In this document: positions 17,234 to 26,433 of the stretch, piece by piece
Position numbering within the stretch: the first letter of the stretch is position 1
Layout of the letters: each line of letters opens with the position of its first letter
NCBI RefSeq assembly: GCF_036759925.1
Contig: NZ_JAPKIB010000003.1
Span: forward strand, 186,001 to 250,000
Direction of reading: 5' to 3'
Length of the DNA stretch: 64,000 nucleotides
Origin: Kluyvera sp036759925
GTDB taxonomy: Bacteria; Pseudomonadota; Gammaproteobacteria; Enterobacterales; Enterobacteriaceae
Position numbers and translations under genes: made by a program
Notes under the pieces: model-generated
Seen by the model: only the letters and a program-made list of their open reading frames with translations
Told to the model about the DNA's origin: nothing
Databases searched by the model: none

Positions 17234-18595
17234 TTAAAGCGCGTTCTGCTTGCGCAGGCTGATTTTCTGCACGATGTCGCGGTAGGTTTTTTCATCCAGC
17301 GAGTAGCTGGCAACGAAGATGGCGCTAATCGCAAACATCGCGCCGGGGAACAGCGTCATGAGAATATTGATGCCACTTAGCGCGTCGGCACTAATATTAG
17401 CGGCGTCATAGTGGTAATAATCCAGCATCCACCCGGCGCAACCGCCGCCGATGGCCATCGCTATTTTGGTAATAAAGTTGAAGAAGCCGTAAATAGCGCC
17501 TTCGGTTCGCACGCCGTGGTGCCATTCGGCATATTCCACGGTGTCGGCAATCATTGACCACATGGCGACAAATCCCATGCCCAGCGTAATACTGAACAGG
17601 CACACCCCGGTCATAATCAGCCAGATATTATTACCGGCAACAAAATACTGCATCAGCACGCCCAGCACGCCAATCAACAGCGCCACCAGCGTCATTTTCT
17701 TTTTGCCGATGACGGCAATCACTTTCTCAGAAACCACCGTCCCCAAAATATAAGCGGCGGACTGAATCATAAAGAACGAGGCGGTAAAACCCTCATTGCC
17801 GATAATGTACTTAATAAAGTAAATCGCGATCGCCATCCACACGGTGTAGGCGATATAAAAGAAAACAGTAAATAACGACAGGTTAATCAGCGGCGCATTG
17901 CCCACCACCGCACGGAACATTTCACGCAGCGTCGGCGCCGGCGTATCTTCTTCTTCTCCCACGCGCTCTTTGGTCATGCCAAAGCAGGCAAGGAACAGGA
18001 ACGTCGCCAGCAGCGCAAAGCAGGAGACGGCAAAGACGTAGCCCAACTGTTTGTCGTCAAACGGTGAAATCAGAATATCCGCGGTAGTAGAGACGATCAG
18101 GTAGCCGACAATCGCCATCACAAAGCGATAGACCGACAGCGACGAGCGTGAGGCCTCGTGCTGGGTTAACCGGTTGGTCAGCGCCGAGTACGGCGTGTTG
18201 ACCGCGGTGTACGCCAGGCAGTAGATGGTGTAGGAACAGAGTGCGAACCAGAATTTGGCCTCACCGCCAAACGGCAGGAAGCACAGCACGGTCAGCAACC
18301 CCAGCGGCACCGAACCATATAATAGCCACGGGCGTAGCTTGCCGTAACGGCTGTGGGTTTTATCAATAGCGAAGCCAATCAGAATATTAAAAATCGCATC
18401 AACGACTCGCGCAATAACAAAGATCAGGCTCGCTTGAACTGCGCTAATACCGTAAATGTTGGTATAGAAGAATAATAAAAAGAGAGAGACAAAACCGAAG
18501 GATAAATTAGAGGCAAAGTCACCGAAGCCGTAGCCAATTTTTTCTTTGACGCCGATAACCACATAGCTTGCCGAGAGTTTTTTCGTTGTATCCAT
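17234..18595 (-). CDS. GPH-family (MelB-like) sugar:cation symporter
   Basis: 453-residue inner-membrane transporter with about twelve transmembrane helices. The start KEKIGYGFGDFASNLSF and the cytoplasmic-loop motif DKTHSRYGKLRPWLLYG are signatures of the glycoside-pentoside-hexuronide cation symporter family (MelB, XynB, YicJ). The central loop carries acidic residues (GEEEDTPAPTLREMF). It is the first gene of the unit ahead of the GH3 enzyme. The likely cargo is the glycoside cut by that enzyme. The substrate cannot be read from sequence. Confidence 0.92.
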   Translation of the reverse strand: MDTTKKLSASYVVIGVKEKIGYGFGDFASNLSFGFVSLFLLFFYTNIYGISAVQASLIFVIARVVDAIFNILIGFAIDKTHSRYGKLRPWLLYGSVPLGLLTVLCFLPFGGEAKFWFALCSYTIYCLAYTAVNTPYSALTNRLTQHEASRSSLSVYRFVMAIVGYLIVSTTADILISPFDDKQLGYVFAVSCFALLATFLFLACFGMTKERVGEEEDTPAPTLREMFRAVVGNAPLINLSLFTVFFYIAYTVWMAIAIYFIKYIIGNEGFTASFFMIQSAAYILGTVVSEKVIAVIGKKKMTLVALLIGVLGVLMQYFVAGNNIWLIMTGVCLFSITLGMGFVAMWSMIADTVEYAEWHHGVRTEGAIYGFFNFITKIAMAIGGGCAGWMLDYYHYDAANISADALSGINILMTLFPGAMFAISAIFVASYSLDEKTYRDIVQKISLRKQNAL

Positions 18596-18745
18596 TTCGG
18601 GCTACCTGTTTGAGTAATCTGTGGCAACAGTATATGGCGAGGGCTATTTAATCACTTTGCGTTCTTTGTCCGAGGAATTCCTGTTTTTTGTCTTTATAAA
18701 GAAGTGTGAATGACATCACAGGAAGAGATTAACACGGGGAGAGTA

Positions 18746-18767
18746 TTCCGGCGGGAGCCCGCCGGAA
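18746..18767. terminator. Hairpin between rluB and the GPH operon start
   Basis: Perfect 10-bp GC-rich stem TTCCGGCGGG / CCCGCCGGAA with a 2-base centre, 9 bases beyond the rluB stop. There is no strong T run, so it may act as a weak terminator or as an mRNA 3' end. Confidence 0.5.
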
Positions 18768-18776
18768 CTGACGTCG

Positions 18777-19697
18777 TTAGCCTTTCGGTTTATTACGGGT
18801 GCTGGAACGACGGTTCGTATTATTATTGTTGCCGGTATTACCACCGGTGGTGGTGTGACGCTTCACGGCGCGACGGATCTGATTCGCCTTCATGCGACGG
18901 CGATCTTTTTCTACCGCCACTTTCGAGGAGGTTTCTGCTGGCAGTTCTACCAGTTCACGCAGATAGTTGGTCTGCGCCAGATCCAGTTCGGTATAGCCAC
19001 CGCGCGGTAGGCCTTTCGGCAGCGGGATATCGCCGTAGCGAACGCGAATAAGACGGCTCACCTGCACGCCTACCGCTTCCCACAGACGGCGAACTTCACG
19101 GTTACGGCCTTCGGTCAGGGTCACGTTGTACCACTGGTTGATGCCTTCACCGCCGCTGAATTTAATGGTTTTGAATGCCGCAGGACCATCTTCCAGCTGT
19201 ACGCCACGGGAGAGCTGACGCACTTTCGTGTCATCCACTTCACCGAACACGCGCACCGCGTATTCACGTTCAACTTCACGGCTTGGGTGCATCAGGCGGT
19301 TTGCCAGCTCACCGTCAGTGGTGAACAGCAACAGACCGCAGGTGTTCACGTCCAGACGGCCAACGGCAATCCAGCGGGCGCCACGCAGCTTTGGCAGACG
19401 GTCGAATACGGTCGGGCGACCTTCCGGGTCGTTACGCGTACACAGTTCGCCTTCCGGCTTGTAGTACGCCAGAACGCGACAGATTTGTTCTACGGATTCT
19501 TTGACGGAGATGAGGTGCCCGTCGATACGAATTTTGAGGCCTGGGATCACTTCAACGCGATCGCCCAGCTTGGCGATTTTGCCGTCCACGCTAACGCGGC
19601 CCGCTTCAATAATCGTTTCAATTTCACGACGGGAGCCGTGGCCGGCGCGTGCCAGCACTTTTTGCAGTTTTTCGCTTTTATCGCTTTTATCGCTCAT
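18777..19697 (-). CDS. rluB: 23S rRNA pseudouridine-2605 synthase RluB
   Basis: Modifies U2605 in the peptidyl-transferase region of 23S rRNA. The chosen ATG at 19697 gives MSDKSDKSEKLQKVLARAG with a GGAAG site upstream; the frame is open another 47 codons, but that part is not conserved. An S4 RNA-binding domain covers about residues 7-60. The catalytic Asp is in AVGRLDVNTCGLLLFT, and the RsuA-type end is TEGRNREVRRLWEAVG. The 306-residue protein ends in a low-complexity Asn/Thr/Arg tail (GGNTGNNNNTNRRSSTR) that is longer than in E. coli; such tails vary between species. Confidence 0.95.
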   Translation of the reverse strand: MSDKSDKSEKLQKVLARAGHGSRREIETIIEAGRVSVDGKIAKLGDRVEVIPGLKIRIDGHLISVKESVEQICRVLAYYKPEGELCTRNDPEGRPTVFDRLPKLRGARWIAVGRLDVNTCGLLLFTTDGELANRLMHPSREVEREYAVRVFGEVDDTKVRQLSRGVQLEDGPAAFKTIKFSGGEGINQWYNVTLTEGRNREVRRLWEAVGVQVSRLIRVRYGDIPLPKGLPRGGYTELDLAQTNYLRELVELPAETSSKVAVEKDRRRMKANQIRRAVKRHTTTGGNTGNNNNTNRRSSTRNKPKG

Positions 19698-19860
19698 AGA
19701 GCTTCCTTCAGGTGTCGCCTTCACAGGCGTCTTAGAGACTTCATCAGCAACGCGGGGAATCAGCACCGGGTTGCATAAGGAGGCAGGCAGCGGCGTATTT
19801 TCGTGACGCAGGCTACCCACCCAAAATGGTGACCGCACATACTACACGAATTTTAGGAGA

Positions 19861-19885
19861 AAAGGGCAGCTTGTTCCTGCCCTTT
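19861..19885 (-). terminator. Terminator of the GNAT gene
   Basis: 9-bp stem AAAGGGCAG / CTGCCCTTT with a 7-base loop. On the minus strand it is followed by TCTCC after the T-rich stem end. It lies 56 bases beyond the acetyltransferase stop. Confidence 0.7.
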
Positions 19886-19940
19886 TGTTTCACTTTATCG
19901 GCCGTCGCGGCGAAAAGAAGTCTGATGGCGCGATAAAAAG

Positions 19941-20432
19941 CTAAATCCCCTGCACCATTTCAAACCACTCCTCCCCGCCGTGCGTCGAGTCAGACTTTTT
20001 AAGGAACTGATAGCCAAAACGTTTATACATCTCCAGATACTGCGCTTTACACATCAGGTAGATGGCCGTTTTGCCCTGCTGGCGCATATGCTCGATAAAC
20101 GCCTGCATCAGCGCGGTGGAAAGACCTTTACCCTGGTAGTCCGGGTGCAGCACCACCGACATAATCACCGCGTTCGGCGCCTGCGGGTCGTGGCCCACCA
20201 GCTCTTTGAACTCCTCATCCGACATCACCACCTCCCAGGCGCAGCCTGCATTGATAAAGCCGATAATGTCGCCATCCTGCTCCATGCACAGAAAGCCCTG
20301 CGGATAGCGGTCGATGCGAATGGCAATTTTCTCCCGCGTCGCCGCTTCGTCTGCCGGATAGGCTGCGGATTCAATTTCATAACAACGGTCGATGTCGGAC
20401 GGGGTGGCCTGACGGAAAGTAGCGTGTGACAC
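19941..20432 (-). CDS. GNAT-family N-acetyltransferase
   Basis: 163-residue single-domain acetyltransferase. The acetyl-CoA loop is VVLHPDYQGKGLSTALMQAF, with the Q-G-K-G core. Strand motifs GFLCMEQDGDIIGFINAGCAWEV and YLMCKAQYLEMYKRFGYQFL resemble the arylalkylamine/serotonin N-acetyltransferase-like branch. The substrate is unknown. The gene is divergent from a LysR regulator with a 97-base gap, the usual layout of a LysR regulator and its target, so regulation by that protein is a reasonable inference. Confidence 0.9.
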   Translation of the reverse strand: MSHATFRQATPSDIDRCYEIESAAYPADEAATREKIAIRIDRYPQGFLCMEQDGDIIGFINAGCAWEVVMSDEEFKELVGHDPQAPNAVIMSVVLHPDYQGKGLSTALMQAFIEHMRQQGKTAIYLMCKAQYLEMYKRFGYQFLKKSDSTHGGEEWFEMVQGI

Positions 20433-20529
20433 AATGCCTCCAGAGATACAGCTTTCAGTTGATGGTCGCTATTCTAGCGCCAGCGTGATATGAATACGCT
20501 GCATTCTTTTCAACGGCAAACTGAATATC

Positions 20530-21441
20530 ATGCATCGTAATCTTCGCCTGCTGGATCTTAACCTGCTGCTGGTCTTCGACTCCCTTTACCGCCATCGTCG
20601 CGTGGCCGAAGCCGCCAGCGAGCTCGCTATGAGCCCTTCGGCATTCAGCCACGCATTAAGTCGCCTGCGTAGTTCACTCAACGATCCGTTATTCAGCCGC
20701 CAGGGTAGCCAGATGCAGCCGACGCCACGGGCGGAATCGCTGTTTCCCGCCATTGCCGGAGCATTATCGGCGCTGAACGGCGAGCTGGGTCAGGCCGATC
20801 GCTTTCAGCCTGAAACCAGCAACCAGACCTTCACCTTTGCCGCCACCGATTATACCGCCGCGGTATTTTTCCCCGAATTGATAGCCCGGCTTCAGGCCTG
20901 CGCGCCCGGTATTCGCACGCGGATTGTCTACTCCCGCGAATATGACGCGCTGGAAGAACTGCTGACTGGCAGAGTCAATTTTGCCATCGGATTTGAGGAA
21001 GAGAATGTGCAGCCTCGCCACGGCTTAGCGTCGCTGGAGCTGTTTACCGACGACTACGTGGTGGCGGTGCGCAAAGGTCATCCGTTGGCGAACGAGACGC
21101 TGACACCAGAAACCTATCTGCAGTTGGGTCACGTTGTGGTCAGCCCGTGGAACGAACACCATCGTCCCATCGACAGCTACCTTGCCTCACGCCACGTGAG
21201 TCGACGCACAGTGGTGGAACTGCCGAGCGTCATGTCGGCACCGTTTATCGTCAGCCGCACGGATCTGGCCATCACGCTACCGCGTCGCGGGGTGCACCAG
21301 CTTTTTGATACCCGCCAGCTCACCCTGCACACGCCGCCGTTCCCTATTCCCCCTTACACTCTGAAAGTGTATTACCGCCCGGCGAGCGGACAGGCGAAAG
21401 CGCAGCAGTGGATGCTGGAGCAGATAAGTCAGCTGGAATAG
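20530..21441 (+). CDS. LysR-family transcriptional regulator
   Basis: 303-residue LysR regulator. The winged helix-turn-helix lies in the first 65 residues (LDLNLLLVFDSLYRHRRVAEAASELAMSPSAFSHALSRLR, read as two segments), followed by the linker and a type-2 periplasmic-binding-like effector domain. The opening LRLLDLNLL is like the NodD/LeuO-type subgroup. It is divergent from the GNAT acetyltransferase, which is its most likely target. The effector is unknown. Confidence 0.9.
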   Translation: MHRNLRLLDLNLLLVFDSLYRHRRVAEAASELAMSPSAFSHALSRLRSSLNDPLFSRQGSQMQPTPRAESLFPAIAGALSALNGELGQADRFQPETSNQTFTFAATDYTAAVFFPELIARLQACAPGIRTRIVYSREYDALEELLTGRVNFAIGFEEENVQPRHGLASLELFTDDYVVAVRKGHPLANETLTPETYLQLGHVVVSPWNEHHRPIDSYLASRHVSRRTVVELPSVMSAPFIVSRTDLAITLPRRGVHQLFDTRQLTLHTPPFPIPPYTLKVYYRPASGQAKAQQWMLEQISQLE

Positions 21442-21448
21442 AAGAGAT

Positions 21449-21470
21449 ACCCGGCGAGGCGTCGCCGGGT
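21449..21470. terminator. Hairpin between the convergent LysR gene and yciO
   Basis: Perfect 9-bp stem ACCCGGCGA / TCGCCGGGT in the 38-base gap between convergent genes. It resembles a short REP-type palindrome and lacks a T run. Confidence 0.45.
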
Positions 21471-21479
21471 CAGGAAGGA

Positions 21480-22100
21480 TCAGAGGAACGGTTTAACGTC
21501 GCCGACGCCTTCACGCACCACGACCGGCGAATCTTCGGTCAGGTCGATAACGGTGGTGGGTTGCTGGCCGAGGTAGCCGCCGTGGATGATCAGATCCACC
21601 TGTTTCTCCAGACGATCTTTAATCTCTTCAGGGTCGGATTCGGTAAAATCACTGCCCGGCAGCATCAGAGAGGTCGACAGCATTGGCTCGCCTAAGGTTT
21701 CCAGCAGCGCCTGAGCAATCGGGTTTGACGGTACGCGCATCCCGATAGTTTTACGCTTTTCCTGCAGCAGGCGACGTGGCACTTCTTTGGTCCCCTGCAG
21801 GATGAAGGTGTAGTTGCCCGGCGTGTTGTTTTTGATTAAGCGAAACGCCACGTTATCGACGTAGGAGTAAGTCGACAGCTCGGACAGGTCGCGGCACATC
21901 AGCGTAAAGTTGTGGCCGTCCGGCAGATGACGGATGCGGCAGATACGCTCCATCGCGCCTTTATCTTCAATTTTGCAGCCCAGCGCGTAGCCGGAGTCGG
22001 TTGGGTAGACGATGACGCCGCCCTTACGCACAATCTCGACCGCCTGGTTAATCAGACGCGCCTGCGGGTTATCCGGATGGATATAAAAAAACTGACTCAT
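21480..22100 (-). CDS. yciO: YciO, Sua5/YrdC-family protein
   Basis: 206-residue protein, same length as E. coli YciO. It belongs to the family of threonylcarbamoyl-AMP synthases that feed the t6A tRNA modification, but YciO itself is a paralogue whose role is less clear. Family motifs are visible: VYPTDSGYALGC near residue 33, then CRDLSELSTYSY, KEVPRRLL and MRVPSNPIAQALLE. It overlaps the rnm stop by an ATGA, so both are cotranscribed. Confidence 0.96.
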   Translation of the reverse strand: MSQFFYIHPDNPQARLINQAVEIVRKGGVIVYPTDSGYALGCKIEDKGAMERICRIRHLPDGHNFTLMCRDLSELSTYSYVDNVAFRLIKNNTPGNYTFILQGTKEVPRRLLQEKRKTIGMRVPSNPIAQALLETLGEPMLSTSLMLPGSDFTESDPEEIKDRLEKQVDLIIHGGYLGQQPTTVIDLTEDSPVVVREGVGDVKPFL

Positions 22101-22978
22101 GCTTCCCTCTCAGTTGAATTCTGCGGCTGCTCCCAGCGCTGCCAGACACCCTCGACGCCTGCGGGTAACCACAGTTTGCGGCCCAGTTCAATCCACGGGC
22201 AGGGCTGATGGAAATCCGACCCTTGTGACGCCAGTAAACCGTATTCGCGGGCATAGGTGGCAAGCTGAGCGCGCTCGTGAGGCGCTTGCTGGCACTGGGC
22301 GACTTCCATCGCGTCGCCGCCGTGTTCACTAAAGTGTGCCAGCAGTCTTTTCAGCCACTTGGCGGACAAATTATACCGCCCCGGATGGGCCAATACCGCT
22401 ACCCCACCCGAATGATGAATGACATCAATAGCTTCCTTTATTGTACACCACTGTGGCGGAACGTATCCGGTTTTCCCACGTGCGAGGTACTTTTTAAAAA
22501 CGTCGCCAATATTACTCGCTTTGCCCTGCTCGACGAGGAAACGCGCGAAGTGCGCCCGCGTCACCGCCCCGCCATCGGCATACTTCTGCGCGGCCTCCCA
22601 GGCACCAGGGATATGCGCTTTTTCCAGCCGCTCGGCGATCATCACCCCGCGCTGCTCGCGGCGGGCTATCTGTGCGCTTAAGAACGCTGTGAGCGCCGGA
22701 TTGGCAATATCAATATTCAGGCCAACGATATGGATCTCGTGATTTTCCCACAGGGTCGAGATTTCTACGCCGCTAATCAGCGTCAGCGGCAAACCAGCGC
22801 GGGCGATTTCCGCTCGTGCAGCAGGAATGGCAGCGACAGAATCATGGTCGGTGATCGCCAGCGTGCCTACGCGGTTTTCCAGCGCACGATGCACCAGCGC
22901 TTCCGGCGTCAGTCGTCCGTCGGAGGCGACCGTGTGGCTATGCAGGTCATAAATGATGGCGTACTCGTTGTCGCTCAA
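22097..22978 (-). CDS. rnm: RNase AM (TrpH), PHP-domain 5'-3' exonuclease
   Basis: PHP-fold metal-dependent 5'-3' exonuclease, formerly TrpH, which in E. coli trims 5' ends of rRNAs and other short RNAs. Metal ligands are visible in YDLHSHTVASDGRL, AITDHDSVA, ISGVEIS, VLAHPGRY and GSDFHQPC. I chose the TTG at 22978: it has GGGAG 6 bases upstream and gives 293 residues starting LSDNEYAIIYDLH, aligning with E. coli MSDTNYA. An in-frame ATG four codons earlier (22990) is the alternative. It is divergent from the trp operon. Confidence 0.93.
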   Translation of the reverse strand: MSDNEYAIIYDLHSHTVASDGRLTPEALVHRALENRVGTLAITDHDSVAAIPAARAEIARAGLPLTLISGVEISTLWENHEIHIVGLNIDIANPALTAFLSAQIARREQRGVMIAERLEKAHIPGAWEAAQKYADGGAVTRAHFARFLVEQGKASNIGDVFKKYLARGKTGYVPPQWCTIKEAIDVIHHSGGVAVLAHPGRYNLSAKWLKRLLAHFSEHGGDAMEVAQCQQAPHERAQLATYAREYGLLASQGSDFHQPCPWIELGRKLWLPAGVEGVWQRWEQPQNSTEREA

Positions 22979-23054
22979 AACAGCTCCCATTGGACTACCT
23001 ATAAAGATTCGCGGCCTATCATAACGGCATTGCGTGAAATTCTAAAATCAGGGG

Positions 23055-23089
23055 TTGACTTTGCCCTCTCGAACTAGTTAACTAGTACG
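23055..23089 (+). promoter_or_regulatory. trp promoter with TrpR operator
   Basis: -35 TTGACT (23055-23060), 17-base spacer, -10 TTAACT (23078-23083). The palindrome CGAACTAGTTAACTAGTACG (23070-23089) covers the -10 and is identical to the E. coli trp operator as I know it, so repression by TrpR with tryptophan is expected. Confidence 0.95.
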
Positions 23090-23118
23090 CAAGTTCACTT
23101 AGTAGAAGGTATCTCAAC

Positions 23119-23172
23119 ATGACGCATAAAATCATTGCTCTGCACGGCGGTTGGTGGCGTACTTCCCAGTAG
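23119..23172 (+). CDS. trpL: trp operon leader peptide
   Basis: 17-residue leader peptide MTHKIIALHGGWWRTSQ with the tandem tryptophan codons that sense charged tRNA-Trp. E. coli TrpL has 14 residues and ends GWWRTS; this one keeps that core but has a different start and one more residue at the end. AGAAGG lies 8 bases upstream. It is followed by the pairing segments and the attenuator. Confidence 0.95.
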   Translation: MTHKIIALHGGWWRTSQ

Positions 23173-23212
23173 GGCGGAGTCATCACGTCTGCGTTATGCA
23201 TACAGATACCCG

Positions 23213-23235
23213 GCCCGCCAATGAGCGGGCTTTTT
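23213..23235 (+). terminator. trp attenuator
   Basis: GCCCGC-CAATGA-GCGGGC followed by five T. It is the 3:4 hairpin that ends transcription when tryptophan is plentiful; the 2:3 antiterminator partner (GGGCGGAGTC region) lies just after the trpL stop. Confidence 0.92.
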
Positions 23236-23272
23236 ATTAAGTAAAAATTATTCAGAACAGGCGAGAACAACG

Positions 23273-24835
23273 ATGCAAACACAAAAACCTATGCTCGAGC
23301 TTCTGACCAGTGACGCGATTTACCGTGAAAATCCCACCGCGCTGTTCCATCAGCTGTGCGGTGCGCGCCCGGCGACGCTGCTGCTTGAATCAGCCGACAT
23401 TGATAGCAAAAACGATTTAAAGAGCCTGCTGCTGGTCGATAGCGCGCTGCGCATCACCGCGCTGGGCGATACCGTCACCATTCAGGCGCTGTCAGATAAC
23501 GGCGCTTCCCTGCTGCCGCTGCTGGATGCCGCGCTACCAGCGGGCGTCGAAAACAACCGCCAGCCAACCTGCCGCGTACTGCGCTTCCCGGCGGTGAGTT
23601 CGCTTCTGGATGAAGATGCTCGCCTGTGTTCACTGTCGGTGTTCGACGCCTTCCGCCTGTTACAAGAGCTGGTGATCGTTCCGCAGAACGAACGTGAAGC
23701 GATGTTCTTCGGTGGCCTGTTTGCCTATGACCTGGTCGCTGGTTTCGAAGACCTGCCGCAACTGGAAAGCGATACCAGCTGCCCGGACTACTGCTTCTAT
23801 CTGGCTGAAACGCTGCTGGTGATTGATCACCAGACCAAAAACACGCGTATTCAGGCCAGCCTGTTTACACCATCAGAATCAGAAAAAGACCGCCTGCAGC
23901 AGCGTATCGCCCAGGTTCGCCAGCAGTTGAACGAGCCGCCGTCAGCGCTGCCGGTACATGAAATTAGCACCATGCGCTGCGAAACGAACCAAAGTGACGA
24001 AGCGTACGGTGATGTGGTGCGTAAGATGCAAAAAGCGATTCGCGCCGGGGAAATCTTCCAGGTGGTACCGTCTCGCCGCTTCTCGCTGCCTTGCCCTTCT
24101 CCGCTCGCCGCCTACGACGTGCTGAAGAAGAGCAATCCAAGCCCGTATATGTTCTTTATGCAGGACAATGATTTCACCCTGTTCGGTGCCTCACCGGAAA
24201 GCTCGCTGAAGTATGACGCGACCAACCGCCAGATTGAGATCTACCCGATTGCCGGTACCCGCCCACGCGGCCGCCGCGCTGACGGCTCGCTGGATCGTGA
24301 CCTCGACAGCCGCATTGAGCTGGAAATGCGTACCGACCATAAAGAGCTCTCCGAGCATCTGATGCTGGTTGACCTGGCGCGTAACGACCTGGCGCGTATC
24401 TGTACGCCCGGCAGCCGCTACGTGGCAGACCTGACCAAAGTTGACCGTTACTCCTTTGTGATGCACCTCGTCTCCCGCGTGGTTGGCGAGCTGCGTAAAG
24501 ACCTCGACGTGTTGCACGCCTACCGCGCCTGCATGAACATGGGCACCCTGAGCGGCGCGCCGAAAGTGCGTGCAATGCAGCTGATTGCTGCCGCTGAAGG
24601 TAAACGCCGCGGTAGCTACGGCGGCGCGGTGGGTTACTTCACCGCCCACGGCGACCTTGATACCTGCATCGTTATCCGCTCCGCGTTCGTTGAAAACGGC
24701 ATTGCGACCGTTCAGGCTGGCGCCGGGGTGGTTCTGGATTCCGTTCCGCAGTCTGAAGCCGACGAAACCCGTAATAAAGCTCGTGCGGTTCTGCGCGCCA
24801 TCGCCACCGCTCATCATGCACAGGAGATTTTCTGA
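23273..24835 (+). CDS. trpE: Anthranilate synthase component I
   Basis: Makes anthranilate from chorismate, with ammonia supplied by the glutamine amidotransferase part of TrpGD. It has 520 residues as in E. coli. The Trp feedback site begins near LLLESADIDSKNDLKSLLL (Ser40-type region). The chorismate-binding core shows PSPYMFFMQ, GASPESSLK, IAGTRPRGR, DHKELSEHLMLVDLARNDLAR and GTLSGAPKVRAM. The start follows CAGGCGAG. It ends TGATGG, overlapping the next gene by one base, which couples equimolar synthesis of the two subunits. Confidence 0.99.
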   Translation: MQTQKPMLELLTSDAIYRENPTALFHQLCGARPATLLLESADIDSKNDLKSLLLVDSALRITALGDTVTIQALSDNGASLLPLLDAALPAGVENNRQPTCRVLRFPAVSSLLDEDARLCSLSVFDAFRLLQELVIVPQNEREAMFFGGLFAYDLVAGFEDLPQLESDTSCPDYCFYLAETLLVIDHQTKNTRIQASLFTPSESEKDRLQQRIAQVRQQLNEPPSALPVHEISTMRCETNQSDEAYGDVVRKMQKAIRAGEIFQVVPSRRFSLPCPSPLAAYDVLKKSNPSPYMFFMQDNDFTLFGASPESSLKYDATNRQIEIYPIAGTRPRGRRADGSLDRDLDSRIELEMRTDHKELSEHLMLVDLARNDLARICTPGSRYVADLTKVDRYSFVMHLVSRVVGELRKDLDVLHAYRACMNMGTLSGAPKVRAMQLIAAAEGKRRGSYGGAVGYFTAHGDLDTCIVIRSAFVENGIATVQAGAGVVLDSVPQSEADETRNKARAVLRAIATAHHAQEIF

Positions 24836-26430
24836 TGGCTGACATTCTGCTGCTCGATAACATCGACTCCTTTACTTACAACCTGGCAGATCAGCTGCGC
24901 GCAAACGGCCACAACGTGGTGATTTACCGTAACCACGTTCCAGCACAGACCTTAATTGAACGTCTGGGCACCATGGATAACCCGGTACTGATGCTCTCTC
25001 CTGGCCCCGGTGCCCCGTCTGAAGCGGGCTGTATGCCTGAACTGCTGACCCGCATGCGCGGTAAGCTGCCGATTATCGGTATCTGCCTCGGTCATCAGGC
25101 AATTGTTGAAGCCTACGGCGGCTATGTTGGTCAGGCAGGCGAAATCCTGCACGGCAAAGCCTCCAGCATTGAACACGACGGCCAGGCAATGTTTGCTGGC
25201 TTAAGCAACCCGCTGCCGGTGGCGCGCTACCACTCATTGGTAGGCAGCAACATTCCGGCCGGTTTAACCATCAACGCCCATTTCAATGGCATGGTGATGG
25301 CGGTACGTCACGACGCGGATCGCGTCTGCGGCTTCCAGTTCCACCCGGAATCGATTCTGACCACGCAGGGCGCTCGTCTGCTGGAACAAACGCTGGCATG
25401 GGCGCTGCAAAAGCTGGAGCAGAGCAACACGCTGCAGCCGATTCTGGAAAAACTGTATCAGGCCGAAACCCTGTCTCAGCAGGAAAGCCATCAGCTCTTC
25501 TCCGCCGTGGTGCGCGGTGAAGTGAAACCAGAACAGCTGGCCGCCGCGCTGGTGAGCATGAAAATTCGCGGCGAAAGCCCGAATGAGATTGCCGGTGCCG
25601 CCACCGCCCTGCTGGAAAACGCCGCGCCGTTCCCACGTCCGGACTATCCGTTTGCCGATATCGTCGGCACCGGCGGCGACGGCAGCAACAGCATCAACAT
25701 CTCCACCGCCAGCGCCTTTGTCGCCGCCGCGTGTGGGCTGAAGGTCGCCAAACACGGCAACCGCAGCGTCTCCAGTAAGTCTGGCTCTTCCGACCTGCTG
25801 GCCGCTTTCGGCATTAATCTCGATATGAACGCCGACAAATCGCGTCAGGCGCTGGATGAACTCGGGGTGTGCTTCCTGTTCGCACCAAAGTATCACACCG
25901 GTTTCCGTCACGCCATGCCGGTTCGTCAGCAGCTGAAAACCCGCACCCTGTTCAACGTGCTGGGGCCGCTGATTAACCCGGCGCATCCGCCGCTGGCGCT
26001 GATTGGTGTCTACAGCCCGGAACTGGTGCTGCCGATTGCAGAAACCCTGCGCGTACTGGGTTATCAGCGTGCGGCGGTGGTTCACAGCGGCGGTATGGAT
26101 GAAGTGTCGTTGCACGCGCCAACGGTCGTTGCGGAGCTGAATGAGGGCGAAATTAAGAGCTATCAGCTGACCGCTGATGACTTTGGCCTCAAGCCTTATC
26201 ATCAGGCCGAACTGGCCGGGGGCACGCCGGAAGAAAACCGTGACATTCTGACGCGCTTGCTACAAGGTAAAGGTGAAGCGGCCCATGAGTCCGCGGTGGC
26301 GGTCAACGTCGCCATGCTGTTGCGCCTGTACGGTCACGAAGACCTGAAAGCCAACGTACAACAAGTGCTGGATGTTCTGCACAGTGGTGCAGCCTACGAC
26401 CGCGTCACCGCATTAGCGGCAAGAGGATAA
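24835..26430 (+). CDS. trpGD: Fused anthranilate synthase component II / anthranilate phosphoribosyltransferase
   Basis: 531-residue bifunctional protein. Residues 1 to about 195 form a class-I glutamine amidotransferase (MLSPGPGAPSEAG, nucleophile Cys in GICLGHQAI, His-Glu in FHPESIL). The rest is the phosphoribosyltransferase that adds PRPP to anthranilate (DIVGTGGDGSNSINIST, KHGNRSVSSKSGSSD). The G-D fusion is the enteric form. It starts one base before the end of trpE and is followed by trpCF after 3 bases. Confidence 0.99.
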   Translation: MADILLLDNIDSFTYNLADQLRANGHNVVIYRNHVPAQTLIERLGTMDNPVLMLSPGPGAPSEAGCMPELLTRMRGKLPIIGICLGHQAIVEAYGGYVGQAGEILHGKASSIEHDGQAMFAGLSNPLPVARYHSLVGSNIPAGLTINAHFNGMVMAVRHDADRVCGFQFHPESILTTQGARLLEQTLAWALQKLEQSNTLQPILEKLYQAETLSQQESHQLFSAVVRGEVKPEQLAAALVSMKIRGESPNEIAGAATALLENAAPFPRPDYPFADIVGTGGDGSNSINISTASAFVAAACGLKVAKHGNRSVSSKSGSSDLLAAFGINLDMNADKSRQALDELGVCFLFAPKYHTGFRHAMPVRQQLKTRTLFNVLGPLINPAHPPLALIGVYSPELVLPIAETLRVLGYQRAAVVHSGGMDEVSLHAPTVVAELNEGEIKSYQLTADDFGLKPYHQAELAGGTPEENRDILTRLLQGKGEAAHESAVAVNVAMLLRLYGHEDLKANVQQVLDVLHSGAAYDRVTALAARG

Positions 26431-26433
26431 GAA

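Noticed and set aside
25264..26202. 312-codon minus-strand frame inside trpGD
   Set aside because: Antisense shadow of the conserved phosphoribosyltransferase; Arg/Gln-rich and without a start site.
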